Origin: Datura wrightii
Lineage: Eukaryota; Streptophyta; Magnoliopsida; Solanales; Solanaceae
NCBI GenBank assembly: GCA_035772735.1
Contig: JASDFA010000016.1
Coordinates: 145,836,501-145,900,500 of the forward strand
Length of the DNA stretch: 64,000 nt
Direction: 5' to 3'
The notes beneath the pieces were generated by a model. That model was not told the DNA's origin and ran no database searches. It saw nothing but the letters and a program-made list of their open reading frames with translations. Below, in pieces: positions 53,288 to 63,905 of the stretch. A program made the translations under genes and the position numbers. Position 1 is the stretch's first letter. Every line of letters starts with the position of its first letter.

Positions 53288-54735
53288 TGATCTTGGGCAG
53301 ATTTATATGCCCAAGTGATACTCAAACGTATCATTTTCGCCTTGTTTATTGTGCAATGTGTATATATTCTCATGTAGTTGGTAATAAAATGCGAATTTTT
53401 ACTAACCAACATGATTAGCATTTGTTTTGCAGGTAAATATGATTTTTAGGAGCTAAAATGCATGTTGGAACTATATCGGAGTTGGACTTGGATGCGAGCA
53501 TGGAAAAGACATTGGAATGCACAAATTATAGGGGCTCCGCGATGGAGTCGTGCCACGCTACCATCGCGGAGGCACACTGCCTGGGGAGGAAATAAAATGG
53601 CAATTTCCAGTGTGGCCTCGCGACAGCTCCGTGGCACGGAGATAGGCCTCCGCGTTGGCCTCCGTGCCACGTTGAGGCTATTTTACCAAACCCTGGAATT
53701 CCAGTGAAGGTCCGCGTCCACGCCGTGTCACGGAGGCAGTGCTCCGCGTTGGCCTCCATGACACGTTGCTTGTTATTCCGGGAAAAATTTTCCACTAGTA
53801 TAACTAGCACACTTAGGTTTATTTTAATCAGTTTTTAGTTTTTAGACTGAGTTCAGACTTGGTGGAGCAAGGACGTGGGTTAGCAGCAGTTGAGGGACAA
53901 AAAAGATAAGGGATTTCTTCTCTTCCTTTCTTCTTTCAATCAATTGTATGTATGATTTACACTTGTTTTAGGATGATCAATCCACAAATGAGTGGCTAAT
54001 TCTCTTCCTTGCTAAGGTTTTGAACATGTGTAGTGAATTTTGATTGTAAATGATATGGTTTTCTTCTTCTTCTTTCATGTTGTTCTATTAATTCTTGTTC
54101 TTACTGCATTAGTGCTTGGCCGACATTAATGTACATCTAAAAAGTCCAATTTCACTCGAGAGAGCAAGAAATTGGAAAGTTGTGAATTAATAGGGTATTG
54201 TTCTTAACTTGATTTGGGAAATTTGGGTTTTGATGTGCTTTCCTGATAGAAATATACTTGAAAGCCGTATTAGTCAATTTAGGAACCGGAATTGTATTGC
54301 TAGGTCATAAATTGCATTTGATCACAGAAATGTAGATGAATGGTTTATGATTCTTAAGTGAAATTAAATACGAGAGTTTTAATTTCTAGGCTACTGTTCT
54401 TGGCTAGCAACATGAAGAAGAGATTAACCGAATTATTATTATAATCGAATTCATTACTTGTTCTTAACCTTGGCATGCTCATATCCATAGTTTAAATTCA
54501 CAGTAAATAATTGTTAATAGTTTTAGTATATATTTTATAAACAAAAACTCATTTAACTGTTGGTTACGTTGTTGTTAGCATAATTAGAAGTAAGATAAGA
54601 ATATAGTATACTTAGGCAAATTTTACATATCCTGAACCTCCTTGGATCGATACTTGGCTTACTTAGCCACTTTATTACTTGTTTGACCACGTGCACTTGC
54701 GTGTCGGTTTATAACCCCAACCAAAGCACCGAACA
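53288..54735 (+). repeat. LTR related to the gag-protease family
   Basis: It starts TGATCTTGGGCAG and ends CACCGAACA directly before an Asp-tRNA primer site, so it is a 5' LTR. It has the same layout as the LTRs at 45299 and 51405: a GC-rich block (53530-53770) with repeated CTCCGTGCCACG-type words, then a transcribed-leader-like part with GAGTGGCTAAT (53991). No matching 3' LTR lies in the window. Confidence 0.75.
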
Positions 54736-54741
54736 AGTTTT

Positions 54742-54759
54742 TGGCGCCGCTGCCGGGGA
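54742..54759 (+). other. Primer-binding site (tRNA-Asp type)
   Basis: TGGCGCCGCTGCCGGGGA, one base from the canonical plant Asp-tRNA site. It lies six bases after the LTR end. Confidence 0.85.
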
Positions 54760-55085
54760 GACTAGGCAATTGGTGAAATTGTGTTAAGTGTAAATTTACT
54801 GTATTTTTGTTTTATTTTCTTAAGTGTTGACAACTTGGTCTTAGTATTTGTTTTAAGTCTTTGTTCATTTTAATTTTTCTCTCTTTCGGATACCCTCATT
54901 GACATGACATCTTGGAATATAAATGGTGGATACGCATATTTCGGCGAATCTTGCATGAATTGCGGAGGACCCCACTTGTGGCAAAACTGTAACACGTGCA
55001 ATATATGAGGGTGTCAATATGGCCATTGGGGTGATTGTCCAAAGGCATATTCCCCTCCCCCAAGCCCCCGCTATGATCATTCTGT
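54760..55085 (+). pseudogene. Start of element interior with short zinc-knuckle-like ORF
   Basis: The leader is similar to 46869-46960 (TTAAGTGTTGACAACTTGGTC versus TTAAGTATTGAAAAACTTGGTC). An ATG at 54904 opens 34 codons containing CMNCGGPHLWQNC (CX2CX3HX4C) before a stop at 55006. Reading on gives CQYGHWGDCPKAYSPPPSP. It may be a decayed gag terminus. The first ~95 bases from 54816 recur at 63906-64000. Confidence 0.55.
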
Positions 55086-55661
55086 TGTTTTTGCTTACTT
55101 CACAATAGCATGGAATAACAAAACCTCACTTCACACTTATTGCACATGCTCCATTCAAGATGTATTCACAGACTCTTCAATCAGCTAATTACAGGAATTC
55201 AAACATTAAGCCTCAATCACACTGAATCGAACTCTTTGGCCTAGGTATCTCAACACATTTACAAAGTTGCATGCTTTCATACGAATCACATTTGCATTTT
55301 AAATATCATGTACAACACGCAACCATAATTCCGCAACCATAAAGTAACTACAAGTTTTGGGTGCAACCCACAAAAGAAAAACAATTGAAAAATAATTGAA
55401 AAATCTACTCCTAACGACTACATTTCCCTTAAGACGGTCGTCATCCATCCATCATAGGGAACGGTCACTAACTAGGACTTCGGTTCAATGGGACCCTTCT
55501 CGGTAAAAGAACCGAAAACAAACACCGAGAAACCCAAGAAGTAAAAAAGAATTTAAAAATATCGATCATTTAGATTTTCAAAATATTGATCACTTCGATA
55601 AACAAACATATGTACAAACTCAGTTAGCAACATTCAGCAACACACAACAGTTTATTTCTAA
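55086..55661 (-). other. Antisense gypsy non-coding fragment
   Basis: No ORF with a motif. The stretch 55432-55470, read on the minus strand, has a GATGGATGGATGACGACC-type word resembling 49995-50020 of the gag-protease element. This suggests an inverted piece of a related non-coding interior. Beyond that I recognise nothing. Confidence 0.4.
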
Positions 55662-55980
55662 TTCAATTAATGAATTTGACCGGATTAAACATCTTTGCAA
55701 AACGGTTAAAATTAAAGGTTGGACTCCCAAACCGATTTCACCCACTCCAGTAGGTGTCACACACTCCTCTCCAGGATCATCCTCATCAAAGCTGCATTCA
55801 AAAAATGAGCTAAAAAGAAAGCTCAAAAAAGCCTTAGATGATCTGGAAAGTAAACCAGCAGATGAAGATGTCATTCATCAACTAATCGAAGAAGCAACCT
55901 CTCAAGAAAGTGATAATGGAGATATGCTTCATCCGGAAGGAATTGCTAGGGCCTACATGGACCCTTATGATGACATGTAA
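55662..55980 (+). pseudogene. Virus D ORF2, C-terminal fragment
   Basis: It is in frame from INEFDRIKHLC to the stop at 55978-55980 and corresponds to the last ~105 residues of the protein at 62352-63602. One Cys (KIKGC) reads Trp here. Confidence 0.9.
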
Positions 55981-56227
55981 ATATGACCTTTCAAGAAGGG
56001 TAGAGATGCAAAGCATCAGAATTGCCTTTCTCAAAGAGGCATTTTACTATTCATGATAATGACCCATGAGGACTACAAAAGACAACTGCACATGGCCTTC
56101 TGAAAGAAGACATAAAACTTTACCTTACTTTAAATAAAATTTGATTCCATATGTCTTTTCCTTTTGACGGATCAATCTAGACCGTCCACTTGTTTGCATC
56201 CTTTGAGAGCAAATATTTTTAGAGGTC

Positions 56228-56234
56228 TATATAA
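56228..56234 (+). promoter_or_regulatory. Virus D TATA box (pregenomic RNA promoter)
   Basis: TATATAA, about 250 bases after the ORF2 stop and 320 before the primer site. This is the expected place of a 35S-type promoter. The right-hand copy at 63850-63856 reads TATATGA, so only the left promoter looks able to drive the complete copy. Confidence 0.65.
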
Positions 56235-56409
56235 GACTCTCGAATTGTAATTCATAGGCATCAGAAATTTTACCCCAGAGAAAATATTCCGTTGCCTTCC
56301 CTATTTCCAATGTTTCTTTTTGGATTCCCTCTGTAATACTTTGTAAGTATTAAACTTACTTTATTAATATAATTTGAAGTATTTTGTATTCTATTTCTAT
56401 TTTAATTAA

Positions 56410-56557
56410 GCTTTAATTATATTCTGGTACTATTGACGCCGCTCGGTTCTCCGACAGCAGAAATAGTAACCGATCCTGAAATTGCTTTAATTATATTCTG
56501 GTACTATTGACGCCGCTCGGTTCTCCGACAACAGTAATAGTAACCGATCCTGAAATT
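56410..56557 (+). repeat. 74-bp tandem duplication abutting the primer site
   Basis: Units 56410-56483 and 56484-56557, two differences by eye. The second unit ends exactly at the first base of the primer-binding site. It is in the 5' end of the pregenomic RNA, within or next to the R region. Confidence 0.92.
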
Positions 56558-56568
56558 GGTATCAGAGC
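56557..56568 (+). other. Primer-binding site of virus D (tRNA-Met)
   Basis: TGGTATCAGAGC, an exact match to the complement of the plant initiator tRNA-Met 3' end. The origin of minus-strand DNA synthesis and conventional position 1. Confidence 0.95.
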
Positions 56569-57008
56569 CATGTTGGCGTATTGTAAATTTAGCATGAGCA
56601 GCTAAATCTACAATGCTGTCAAGGGCATGGACAAATCTTTGATACTGTTTTAAACCAATTATGTTTTTAAACAAGATTTTATTATTACGTGAATTTCTCT
56701 TTCAGACACTTTTTTCGTGTGAGGCTGTTGATTATTTCCTATAGTTATGAGGTAACCGAGTAATCCCCGGCTAAGACGTTGGTATGCCTGAACCTAGGAC
56801 GTTGCTATGAGAGCGTGAGTCCTTTTGAGAGGTTAACCAGTCGCCAAGATGAACTTAGGAAATCTATCTGTGTAAGACCAAGAAAACTTATCCTGTTGTC
56901 TGTTGGACCTTTTTGGGTTATAGTTATTATCTTGTTTTTCTGCATCTTTGGATAAATTCACTGTTTCAATGATTTGATCCCCTACCCTTTGACAGTATTT
57001 ATTGAATA
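56569..57008 (+). promoter_or_regulatory. Virus D leader
   Basis: 440 bases without a long ORF. It contains two related words ACGTTGGTATG / ACGTTGCTATG (56778, 56800) and short upstream ATGs. Likely structured, as in other caulimovirid leaders; not folded here. Confidence 0.6.
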
Positions 57009-59312
57009 ATGGAAAACAATCAAACCATTGTTAATAGCATTAATATGTCTGCATCTGCATCTAAGATTGCTAGCATTGAAAATGATTTACAAAATTGGAG
57101 TTTACCAATTGAACCTTTTAAAAGGATTTATCAACTTGGTAATTTTAGTTTTGTTAAAAATCATAATATTAAGACTAATGAGTCTACTGTTGCCATTAAT
57201 AATTCTCTTGAAATTATTAAACTACTTTCTCATCGTGATATTACTAAATATCAAAAATCTTTTAATTTTTTGCATATTGGTCTCGTTCAAGTGGCTGTTA
57301 AACCTTTGTTCCGAAAAGGTCTTGATATTCCTATCTGCGTCCTCCTCCGAGATTCTCGTCTCTTGAACTTTGACAATTCCCTTTTGGGAGTACTTGAAAG
57401 TAACTTGGCTAATGGCCCTGTTTCTTTCAACTGCTACCCTAACTTCTCTGTAGACATTAATGATCCTAATGTCTTAGATACTCTGACATTAAATGTCAAA
57501 ACCAAAAACATGAACAGCAAAATTAACACTCGTGAAATTGCTGTTATCTATAGAGTCTATTACCGACTCATGAAAACCAATCTTGCTCCCAAAGCTTGTA
57601 TTGAAAGCACCAAAGGAGTCACTATGCTCATGGAATCCAACCCTGAGCATAGTTCTATCTTTGTTCCCAGACTTCTACCTTGGGAAAATGTTCTTGAGGC
57701 CATAACTCAGCCTTTGCCCAGTTATGCTGAAACATCTCAAATCGAGCATGTAGTTCAGTTTCCTGACGGATCTATAGATCTTAAATTCCTTAGGAATTCA
57801 TCTAGAAGATCTACTCTCTCTTTTCGAAAGTCAACCTCGGATCTACCGACGTCTACTTCAAAAACCCCGGAAGAGAAGGAAAATAATAGTAACACTAAAG
57901 GGAAAATCCAGGGTGTTGATTTCTCTGAAGAAATACCTAAAGTTTACTATGAAACTTCACCTCCTAGTCCCACTGCTAGTGAAATGAGAGGTCCTATCGA
58001 CCCCTCTCTTCTAACAATTTCTTCTGAAGAATCTTTTACTCCCGATTTCAAAACTCTTACTGAGCAATGGAATCATCCTGATAATCAGATCAAACGTAAG
58101 TGGTATACTCATACCTATAGCCTTGAGAAAAGAACTGCTTTTAAAGATAATTGGATATCTGATATGAAAAGACTCAGATGCACAATTGAATTCTTTAAGT
58201 GGTTTGAAATCACGGGTCAACTTGAAAACCCGAAAGATTCCCTTTCTGTTATCATCCGAAAATGGTATACTCGTGCCAACGAAGTTATCGAATCCATTAC
58301 TCCTCCTCTTGAAGGAATTCTTATTGCTCATAAGAAAGAGGTCATAAAAGCTTTGCCTTTGAAGGTCTCGGATGAGAAAAATAGTATTATCTCTACCAAA
58401 GACCTTAACAAAGTAGTTGAACAAAACAACTACACCAATCAACTTCTGCACGTCGTCTCTCAACAAATTGAAGTTGCCAAAGGTAAGTCAATCTTTGAAA
58501 AACCCCCGACTACCTCTAAATCCGACCAAAAGATTGATCACAACCCTACCTTTCGTATCCCCGAATTCGATAACAAAAACTTTCCAAAACTTGGTGATGA
58601 TTTTGACATTTCCAAAAACCTTCTTGACAAAATCAATCTCAAGCTCTCCAAACTTGATCTTAAGGAAAATGATAAACCTTCTACTTCCAGCCAGAATAAA
58701 TTCCCTACTTCTAGTAAGCCTTCTTCCGAGCTTAAATTCATCAAAGAAGATGAGTCCAAAATCCATCGATTAACTAATGATCGATATCCTAATGGTAAGA
58801 ACTACTATTCCAGGCCATCCTTTCCTGATATGCAATATGAGGAAAATCAATTCCTGGTTACTGCTTCTCAAGATAGTAGAAGTATCACCGAATGGAATAT
58901 TGATGGATTATCCGACCATCAAATTCAAAACGTTCTTCACGGTATGGGTGTAGGCATCACTGCCTACAAAGTCAAAGGCTCCTCTGATAAACAATGTGCC
59001 TTTATGATTGTTGCTGGTTTTACCGGTATGCTTAGGCATTGGTGGGATAATTGCCTATCTGATGATATCAAGAAGAAGATCTTTGAATCCACTGCTGTAG
59101 AAACCGTTATAAAAGTTGAAAACGGTGTTGAATCTTCTACGCAGGAAGTTAAAGAAGATGCTTGTGCTACCCTTCTTTATCACATCCTCAAACACTTTAT
59201 CGGTGAATCTCAACTCTTCCAGGATAGAAGCCTGGAAATTCTTAACAATCTTACTTGTCCCAAGCTTTCTGATTTCCGCTGGTATAAAGATATTTTATGT
59301 GCAAAATCATGA
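57009..59312 (+). pseudogene. Virus D ORF1, 5' part: movement protein and coat region (767 codons)
   Basis: Residues about 30-220 are a 30K-type movement protein (FLHIGLVQVAVKPLFRKGLD, VLLRDSRLLNFD, FNCYPNFSVDINDPN). A Ser/Thr/Pro-rich linker follows (about 265-345). The coat-like region includes EKRTAFKDNWISDMKRL (about 370) and a gag-like block WNIDGLSDHQIQNVL...GMLRHWWDNCL (628-684). The frame stops at 59312 in the middle of the conserved capsid block, which continues in the -1 frame from 59297. In florendoviruses this is one polyprotein, so a single-base loss near 59293-59300 is the likely reason. Confidence 0.85.
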
Positions 59313-62300
59313 TCCGCAGCGACTGCAATAGTGATTTCTGGAAAGAAAGATTTATTAGCGGTCTTCCTCCCTTATTTGCAGAAAAGGTAAGGACCAAAAT
59401 ACGTGATAGATGTGACGGTGCCATCCCCTATGGTCAAATGACCTATGGAGATCTTGCCAGTTTCATCAATGCAGTTGGTCTGGAACTCTGCAACGACCTT
59501 AAGCTCAAAAACCAGCTTAAGAAAGATAGTCTTCACTCTAAGCAAGAGTTAGGAAGTTTCTGCCAAGACTTTGGTTACCCTACTATCACTGCTCCTTCTA
59601 GGAAGCATAAAACCAGTTCAAAGTCTAGAAAGTCTCCTTCCAAAAAATCTTCATCCAAGCGTAGCTCTAAAGATGAAAAGCATAGAAAAAAATCTAGACG
59701 TTCCAAGAACTCTTCTTCAGACACTTGCTGGGATTGTGGTAAAACTGGTCATCGTGCCAGTCAATGCAAATCCGGTAAGAAAAAGAGGAAAATCAGTTGT
59801 CTTGCTCTTGACGATGACACCAAGGAAAAACTCTTCTCTATCCTTGATGAGATTGAAGCAATTAACCAATCAACACAATCTTCTAATAGCAATTCAGAAG
59901 ATTATAGTGATGATGAGTTTATCAATGTTGCTCATGAATCCGACGCTAGTCAGTCAGAAGGTGAACTCCCGGAAAAGTTCCTTTCCAATTCTGTGACTAT
60001 CTCTGTCCTTACTAACGACTCCAAAGAAGTTCTTTTTGATATGATTGAACATATCGAAGACGAAGAAGCACATAGGAAATACCTCCTCGAACTCAAAAAT
60101 TTGGTTATCAATAGTTCTGTTGACAAACACAAGGATCATCAATTCGTTGAACCTTTCAGCTTGAAACCTATCATGAATCGCTTCAGCAAAACATCTGAAC
60201 CTTCTATTTCTGATCTCAAAAAAGAGGTCTCTAATCTTAAGTCCGAAATCAAAAGCATCAAAACTAGGCTTGATAAAATTGAAATGGACGCTTTAACGGA
60301 GCAACTTCTTAAACACACCAGCAAAAGGGTGTATGAAGAAGATGATGAACCTATTCTTCCTTCTACTACTACTGAAGCAGAATCCCTTGGGGTTACGGCT
60401 ATCTCTTCAATTAGACCTCAGAGTCATCATATACCTATCAAACTCTACGTCAGTAAAGACGTTGTTCTTGAGAAAATTGCTTTATTCGACAGCGGTGCAG
60501 ATCGTAACTGCATTTCTAAAGGACTTGTTCCAACAAAGTACCTTCAGCGTAGTTCCTCTAAGCTATTTTCAGCCACTGGTGAGAAATTACAAATTAATTA
60601 CAAGCTTTCAAAAGCTCATATTGTTATTGATGGTGTTTTCTTTGTAAATGATTTTGTTGTGACTGAAAATATCAATGAAGATATCACTGTTGGTATACCT
60701 TTCATTACACAACTTAAACCCTATACTACTGGTTTTGACGGTATCAAAACTACGGTTTTTGGAAAACATTTATTTATCCCTTTTCTTAAAACTCTTTCAC
60801 AGAAAGAAAGTGATTTCATTAGAGATAAAATGCTTTTTCGTATAAATAAACTTTCTAGACATATTAATTTTCTTAAAGATGATATAAAAATTAAGCGGAT
60901 TGAGCAAGCTTTAAAAACCCCGGAGATGGTAAGTAAAATTACTAATCTCAAAAATCTTTTTGAAAAAGATATCTGTTCTAATTTCCCTAATGCATTTTGG
61001 GAAAGAAAGAAACATGTTATAAACTTGCCATACATAGATGGATTCAACGAACAGGCTATTCCTACTAAGGCAAGGCCTATCCAGATGAATCAGGCTATGA
61101 TGAAGGTTTGTAAAGAAGAAATTAATAACCTTTTGAATAACAAGATTATTCGTCCCTCTAAATCTCCTTGGAGCTGTTCTGCTTTCTATGTCAATAATGC
61201 TGCTGAAAAAGAACGTGGTGCTCCTAGATTAGTTATTAATTATAAACCCTTAAACACTTCTTTAAAATGGATTAGGTATCCAATACGTAATAAAAGAGAT
61301 CTTTTGAAAAAAACTTTCAAAGCTAATCTTTACAGCAAATTCGATATGAAGTCAGGATTCTGGCAGATCCAAATTGCGGAGAAAGATAAATATAAAACTG
61401 CTTTCAACGTCCCCTTTGGACAGTATGAATGGAATGTCATGCCTTTTGGACTTAAGAACGCCCCCTCTGAATTTCAGAATATTATGAACAGTATCTTCAA
61501 TCCTTATAGCTATATGTCAATTGTTTATATTGATGATGTGCTTATTTTCTCTGAAGATATTGATTCTCATTTTAAACACCTTAACACTTTTTACAAAGTA
61601 GTTAAGCATAATGGTTTAGTTGTTAGTGCTAAGAAGATGATGCTTTTCCAAACTAGCATTCGTTTTCTTGGCCATGACCTTTATCAGGGTACTTATAAAC
61701 CTATTTGTAGAGCCATAGAGTTCTCCTCCAAATTCCCTGATGTTATTCTCGATAAAACCCAGTTACAAAGGTTCCTTGGAAGCCTTAATTATGTCGCTGA
61801 TTTTATTCCTAATGTTAGGCAAGTTTGTGAACCCCTCTACAAGCGTCTTAGGAAGAATCCTATTCCTTGGGGAACAGAGCAAACAAATGCTGTTCTTAAG
61901 GTCAAAAATCTTGTTCAAAAACTCCCTTGTTTAGCTATCCCAAATCCGGATGCTTTTATGATTGTAGAAACCGATGCCTCTGATGAAGGCTATGGTGGTA
62001 TTCTTAAACAAAGAATTCAAAATTCTTCTTCTGAAACCCTTGTCCGTTTTACTTCTGGAATCTGGAATTCTGCTCAGAAAAACTACTCAACTGTTAAAAA
62101 GGAAGTTTTATCTATAGTGCTATGTATCACTAAGTTTCAAGACGACCTTGTTAACAAACAATTCTTACTTCGAGTAGATTGCAAATCTGCTAAAGAGATT
62201 TTACAAAAGGATGTAAAAAACCTGGTTTCTAAACAAATTTTTGCTAGATGGCAAGCTCTACTATCTAGCTTTGATTTTGAAATCGAATTTATTAAAGGAG

Positions 62301-62389
62301 AAAATAACTCTTTACCAGATTTTCTTGCAAGAGAATTTTTACAGGGAAACAATGAGGCCTTCCATAAGACCCAACAAACCGACACCTGA
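59297..62389 (+). pseudogene. Virus D ORF1, 3' part: zinc knuckle-protease-RT-RNase H (1030 codons)
   Basis: The first ATG is only the first in-frame codon after the break, not a natural start. Order: end of capsid block (DFWKERFISGLPPLFAEKV); basic SK/RS-rich arm; CWDCGKTGHRASQC knuckle (144-157); acidic region; coiled coil (about 310-335); retropepsin DSGAD (398-402) with ITVGIPFI; RT with RLVINYKPLN, YSKFDMKSGFWQI (motif A) and YIDDVLIFS (motif C, 744-752); RNase H with ETDASDEGYGG (893 = catalytic D) and VKKEVLSIV. Stop at 62389. All catalytic boxes look intact. No integrase. Confidence 0.92.
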
Positions 62390-63602
62390 AAGAAAGGTGC
62401 CAACTGTCAAACCCTTTGCAAGGGTCCAAATGCCCACTGTGAGACCTGATCTCACCAACAAGTTTTCAGCCTTAGCTGAATTTCCCCAGCTTGCAGCACC
62501 CTTACCACACCCGTCTTCTAGACTGGTGGACCTCAAAACTGGTAAACCGTTTGAAAAGGGAACATCTTCTTATCCTACCATTCAAACAAAAAATGATTAT
62601 ACAATGAAGACCCCTGAGTCTTTTGTTGAAGCAGTTTGTCCTAAAACTCCTCTAAAAAATAAAGAAAAGGAGGAAACTTTCAATTTTATTTCTTTACAGG
62701 TAATCCCTATACTTGGTTTGGACAAGAGTTATGAAAATTGCACCATTGATGCTCTTGTATCTCCCTGTTATCACAATAGGAATTTTGTGGATAATGATAA
62801 TCCACTCAAAACCAGAAAATACTACGAAGCCATCCTGGTAGATACTGACTCTATCACTGTTGAACATTCAGTTTGCCCCAAAGGTGAAATAGCTTATTCC
62901 AGATTTACCATTAAAAAGATCTGGACTCCTTTCGAATGGTTCACAAGCCATTTGCATACCCCCATCAATTTATCCTTCACACACCGTCCTCAAACCTACA
63001 ACTGGTATGATTACAAGGCGGCATGGTTGAATTTCGTGTTCGAACGACCAGGACACACTTGGTTTGTTAAGTACAGCCCTGACCTTACAAAATCTGTCAC
63101 TCCCAGGTGGTTCTATGAGTGGTGGAATTTATTTGGTGGAAGTAGAAAAATCCTCCCTCAGCAATTTCTCAAACGGCTAGATGAATACCTAGCTAAGGAA
63201 GAAATTACTACCCTTGCTGAACACATTAAAATGTGTAAATACTTTATCGCAAAAAGAATTTGCTATATTATTAGTTGGGAATTTTCAATTAATGAATTTG
63301 ACCGGATTAAACATCTTTGCAAAACGGTTAAAATTAAAGGTTGCACTCCCAAACCGATTTCACCCACTCCAGTAGGTGTCACACACTCCTCTCCAGGATC
63401 ATCCTCATCAAAGCTGCATTCAAAAAATGAGCTAAGAAGAAAGCTCAAAAAAGCCTTAGATGATCTGGAAAGTAAACCAGCAGATGAAGATGTCATTCAT
63501 CAACTAATCGAAGAAGCAACCTCTCAAGAAAGTGATAATGGAGATATGCTTCATCCGGAAGGAATTGCTAGGGCGTACATGGACCCTTATGATGACATGT
63601 AA
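62352..63602 (+). CDS. Virus D ORF2, 416 aa, unknown function
   Basis: The ATG at 62352 (MRPSIRPNKP) overlaps the end of ORF1 by 38 bases in the +1 frame, a natural arrangement. The longer frame upstream lies inside RNase H. Features: a Pro/Lys-rich N-terminus, a conserved centre (TPFEWFTSHLHTPINLSF, YKAAWLNFVFERPGHTWF), the block RWFYEWWNLFGGSRKILPQ (about 250-268), and a Ser-rich linker. The acidic/helical tail has LRRKLKKALDDLESK. A similar WF-x2-WW block is in virus C (39172-39380), so the protein is conserved. It may correspond to the function-unknown second ORF of florendoviruses. Confidence 0.85.
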   Translation: MRPSIRPNKPTPERKVPTVKPFARVQMPTVRPDLTNKFSALAEFPQLAAPLPHPSSRLVDLKTGKPFEKGTSSYPTIQTKNDYTMKTPESFVEAVCPKTPLKNKEKEETFNFISLQVIPILGLDKSYENCTIDALVSPCYHNRNFVDNDNPLKTRKYYEAILVDTDSITVEHSVCPKGEIAYSRFTIKKIWTPFEWFTSHLHTPINLSFTHRPQTYNWYDYKAAWLNFVFERPGHTWFVKYSPDLTKSVTPRWFYEWWNLFGGSRKILPQQFLKRLDEYLAKEEITTLAEHIKMCKYFIAKRICYIISWEFSINEFDRIKHLCKTVKIKGCTPKPISPTPVGVTHSSPGSSSSKLHSKNELRRKLKKALDDLESKPADEDVIHQLIEEATSQESDNGDMLHPEGIARAYMDPYDDM

Positions 63603-63905
63603 ATATGACCTTTCAAGAAGGGTAGAGATGCAAAGCATCAGAATTGCCTTTCTCGAAGAGGCATTTTACTATTCATGATAATGACCCATGAGGACTACAA
63701 AAGACAACTGCACATGGCCTTCTGAAAGAAGACATAAAACTTTACTTTACTTTAAATAAAATTTGATTCCATATGTCTTTACCTTTTGACAGATCAATCT
63801 AGACCGTCCACTTGTTTGCATCCTTTGAGAGCAAATATTTTTAGAGGTCTATATGAGACTCTCGAATTGTAATTCATAGGCATCAGAAATTTTACCCCAG
63901 AGAAA
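63603..63905 (+). repeat. Virus D 3' non-coding region and right end of the terminal redundancy
   Basis: It matches 55981-56283. It contains AATAAA at about 63757 and the mutated TATATGA. The repeat 63284-63905 stops at ccccagagaaa, where virus sequence ends. Confidence 0.85.

Larger units (their letters stand above)
55662..56283 (+). repeat. Virus D terminal redundancy, left copy
   Basis: Direct repeat of 63284-63905. By eye about eight single-base differences and no indel. It includes the ORF2 C-terminus, the 3' non-coding part and the promoter TATA. Confidence 0.92.
55662..63905 (+). mobile_element. Endogenous pararetrovirus D, more than one unit (florendovirus-like)
   Basis: It begins inside the last third of ORF2 (55662) and runs through promoter and primer site (56557). 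It continues through all ORFs and again through the end of ORF2 to 63905. The blocks 55662-56283 and 63284-63905 are a direct repeat at constant offset 7,622, which is therefore the circular unit length, usual for Caulimoviridae. Domain order movement protein-coat-protease-RT-RNase H plus a separate downstream ORF matches what is known of florendoviruses; the genus call is an inference. Confidence 0.9.

Noticed and set aside
59285..59315. Programmed -1 frameshift between the two ORF1 parts of virus D
   Set aside because: No slippery heptamer is visible in the overlap and related viruses have one continuous polyprotein; a base loss is simpler.
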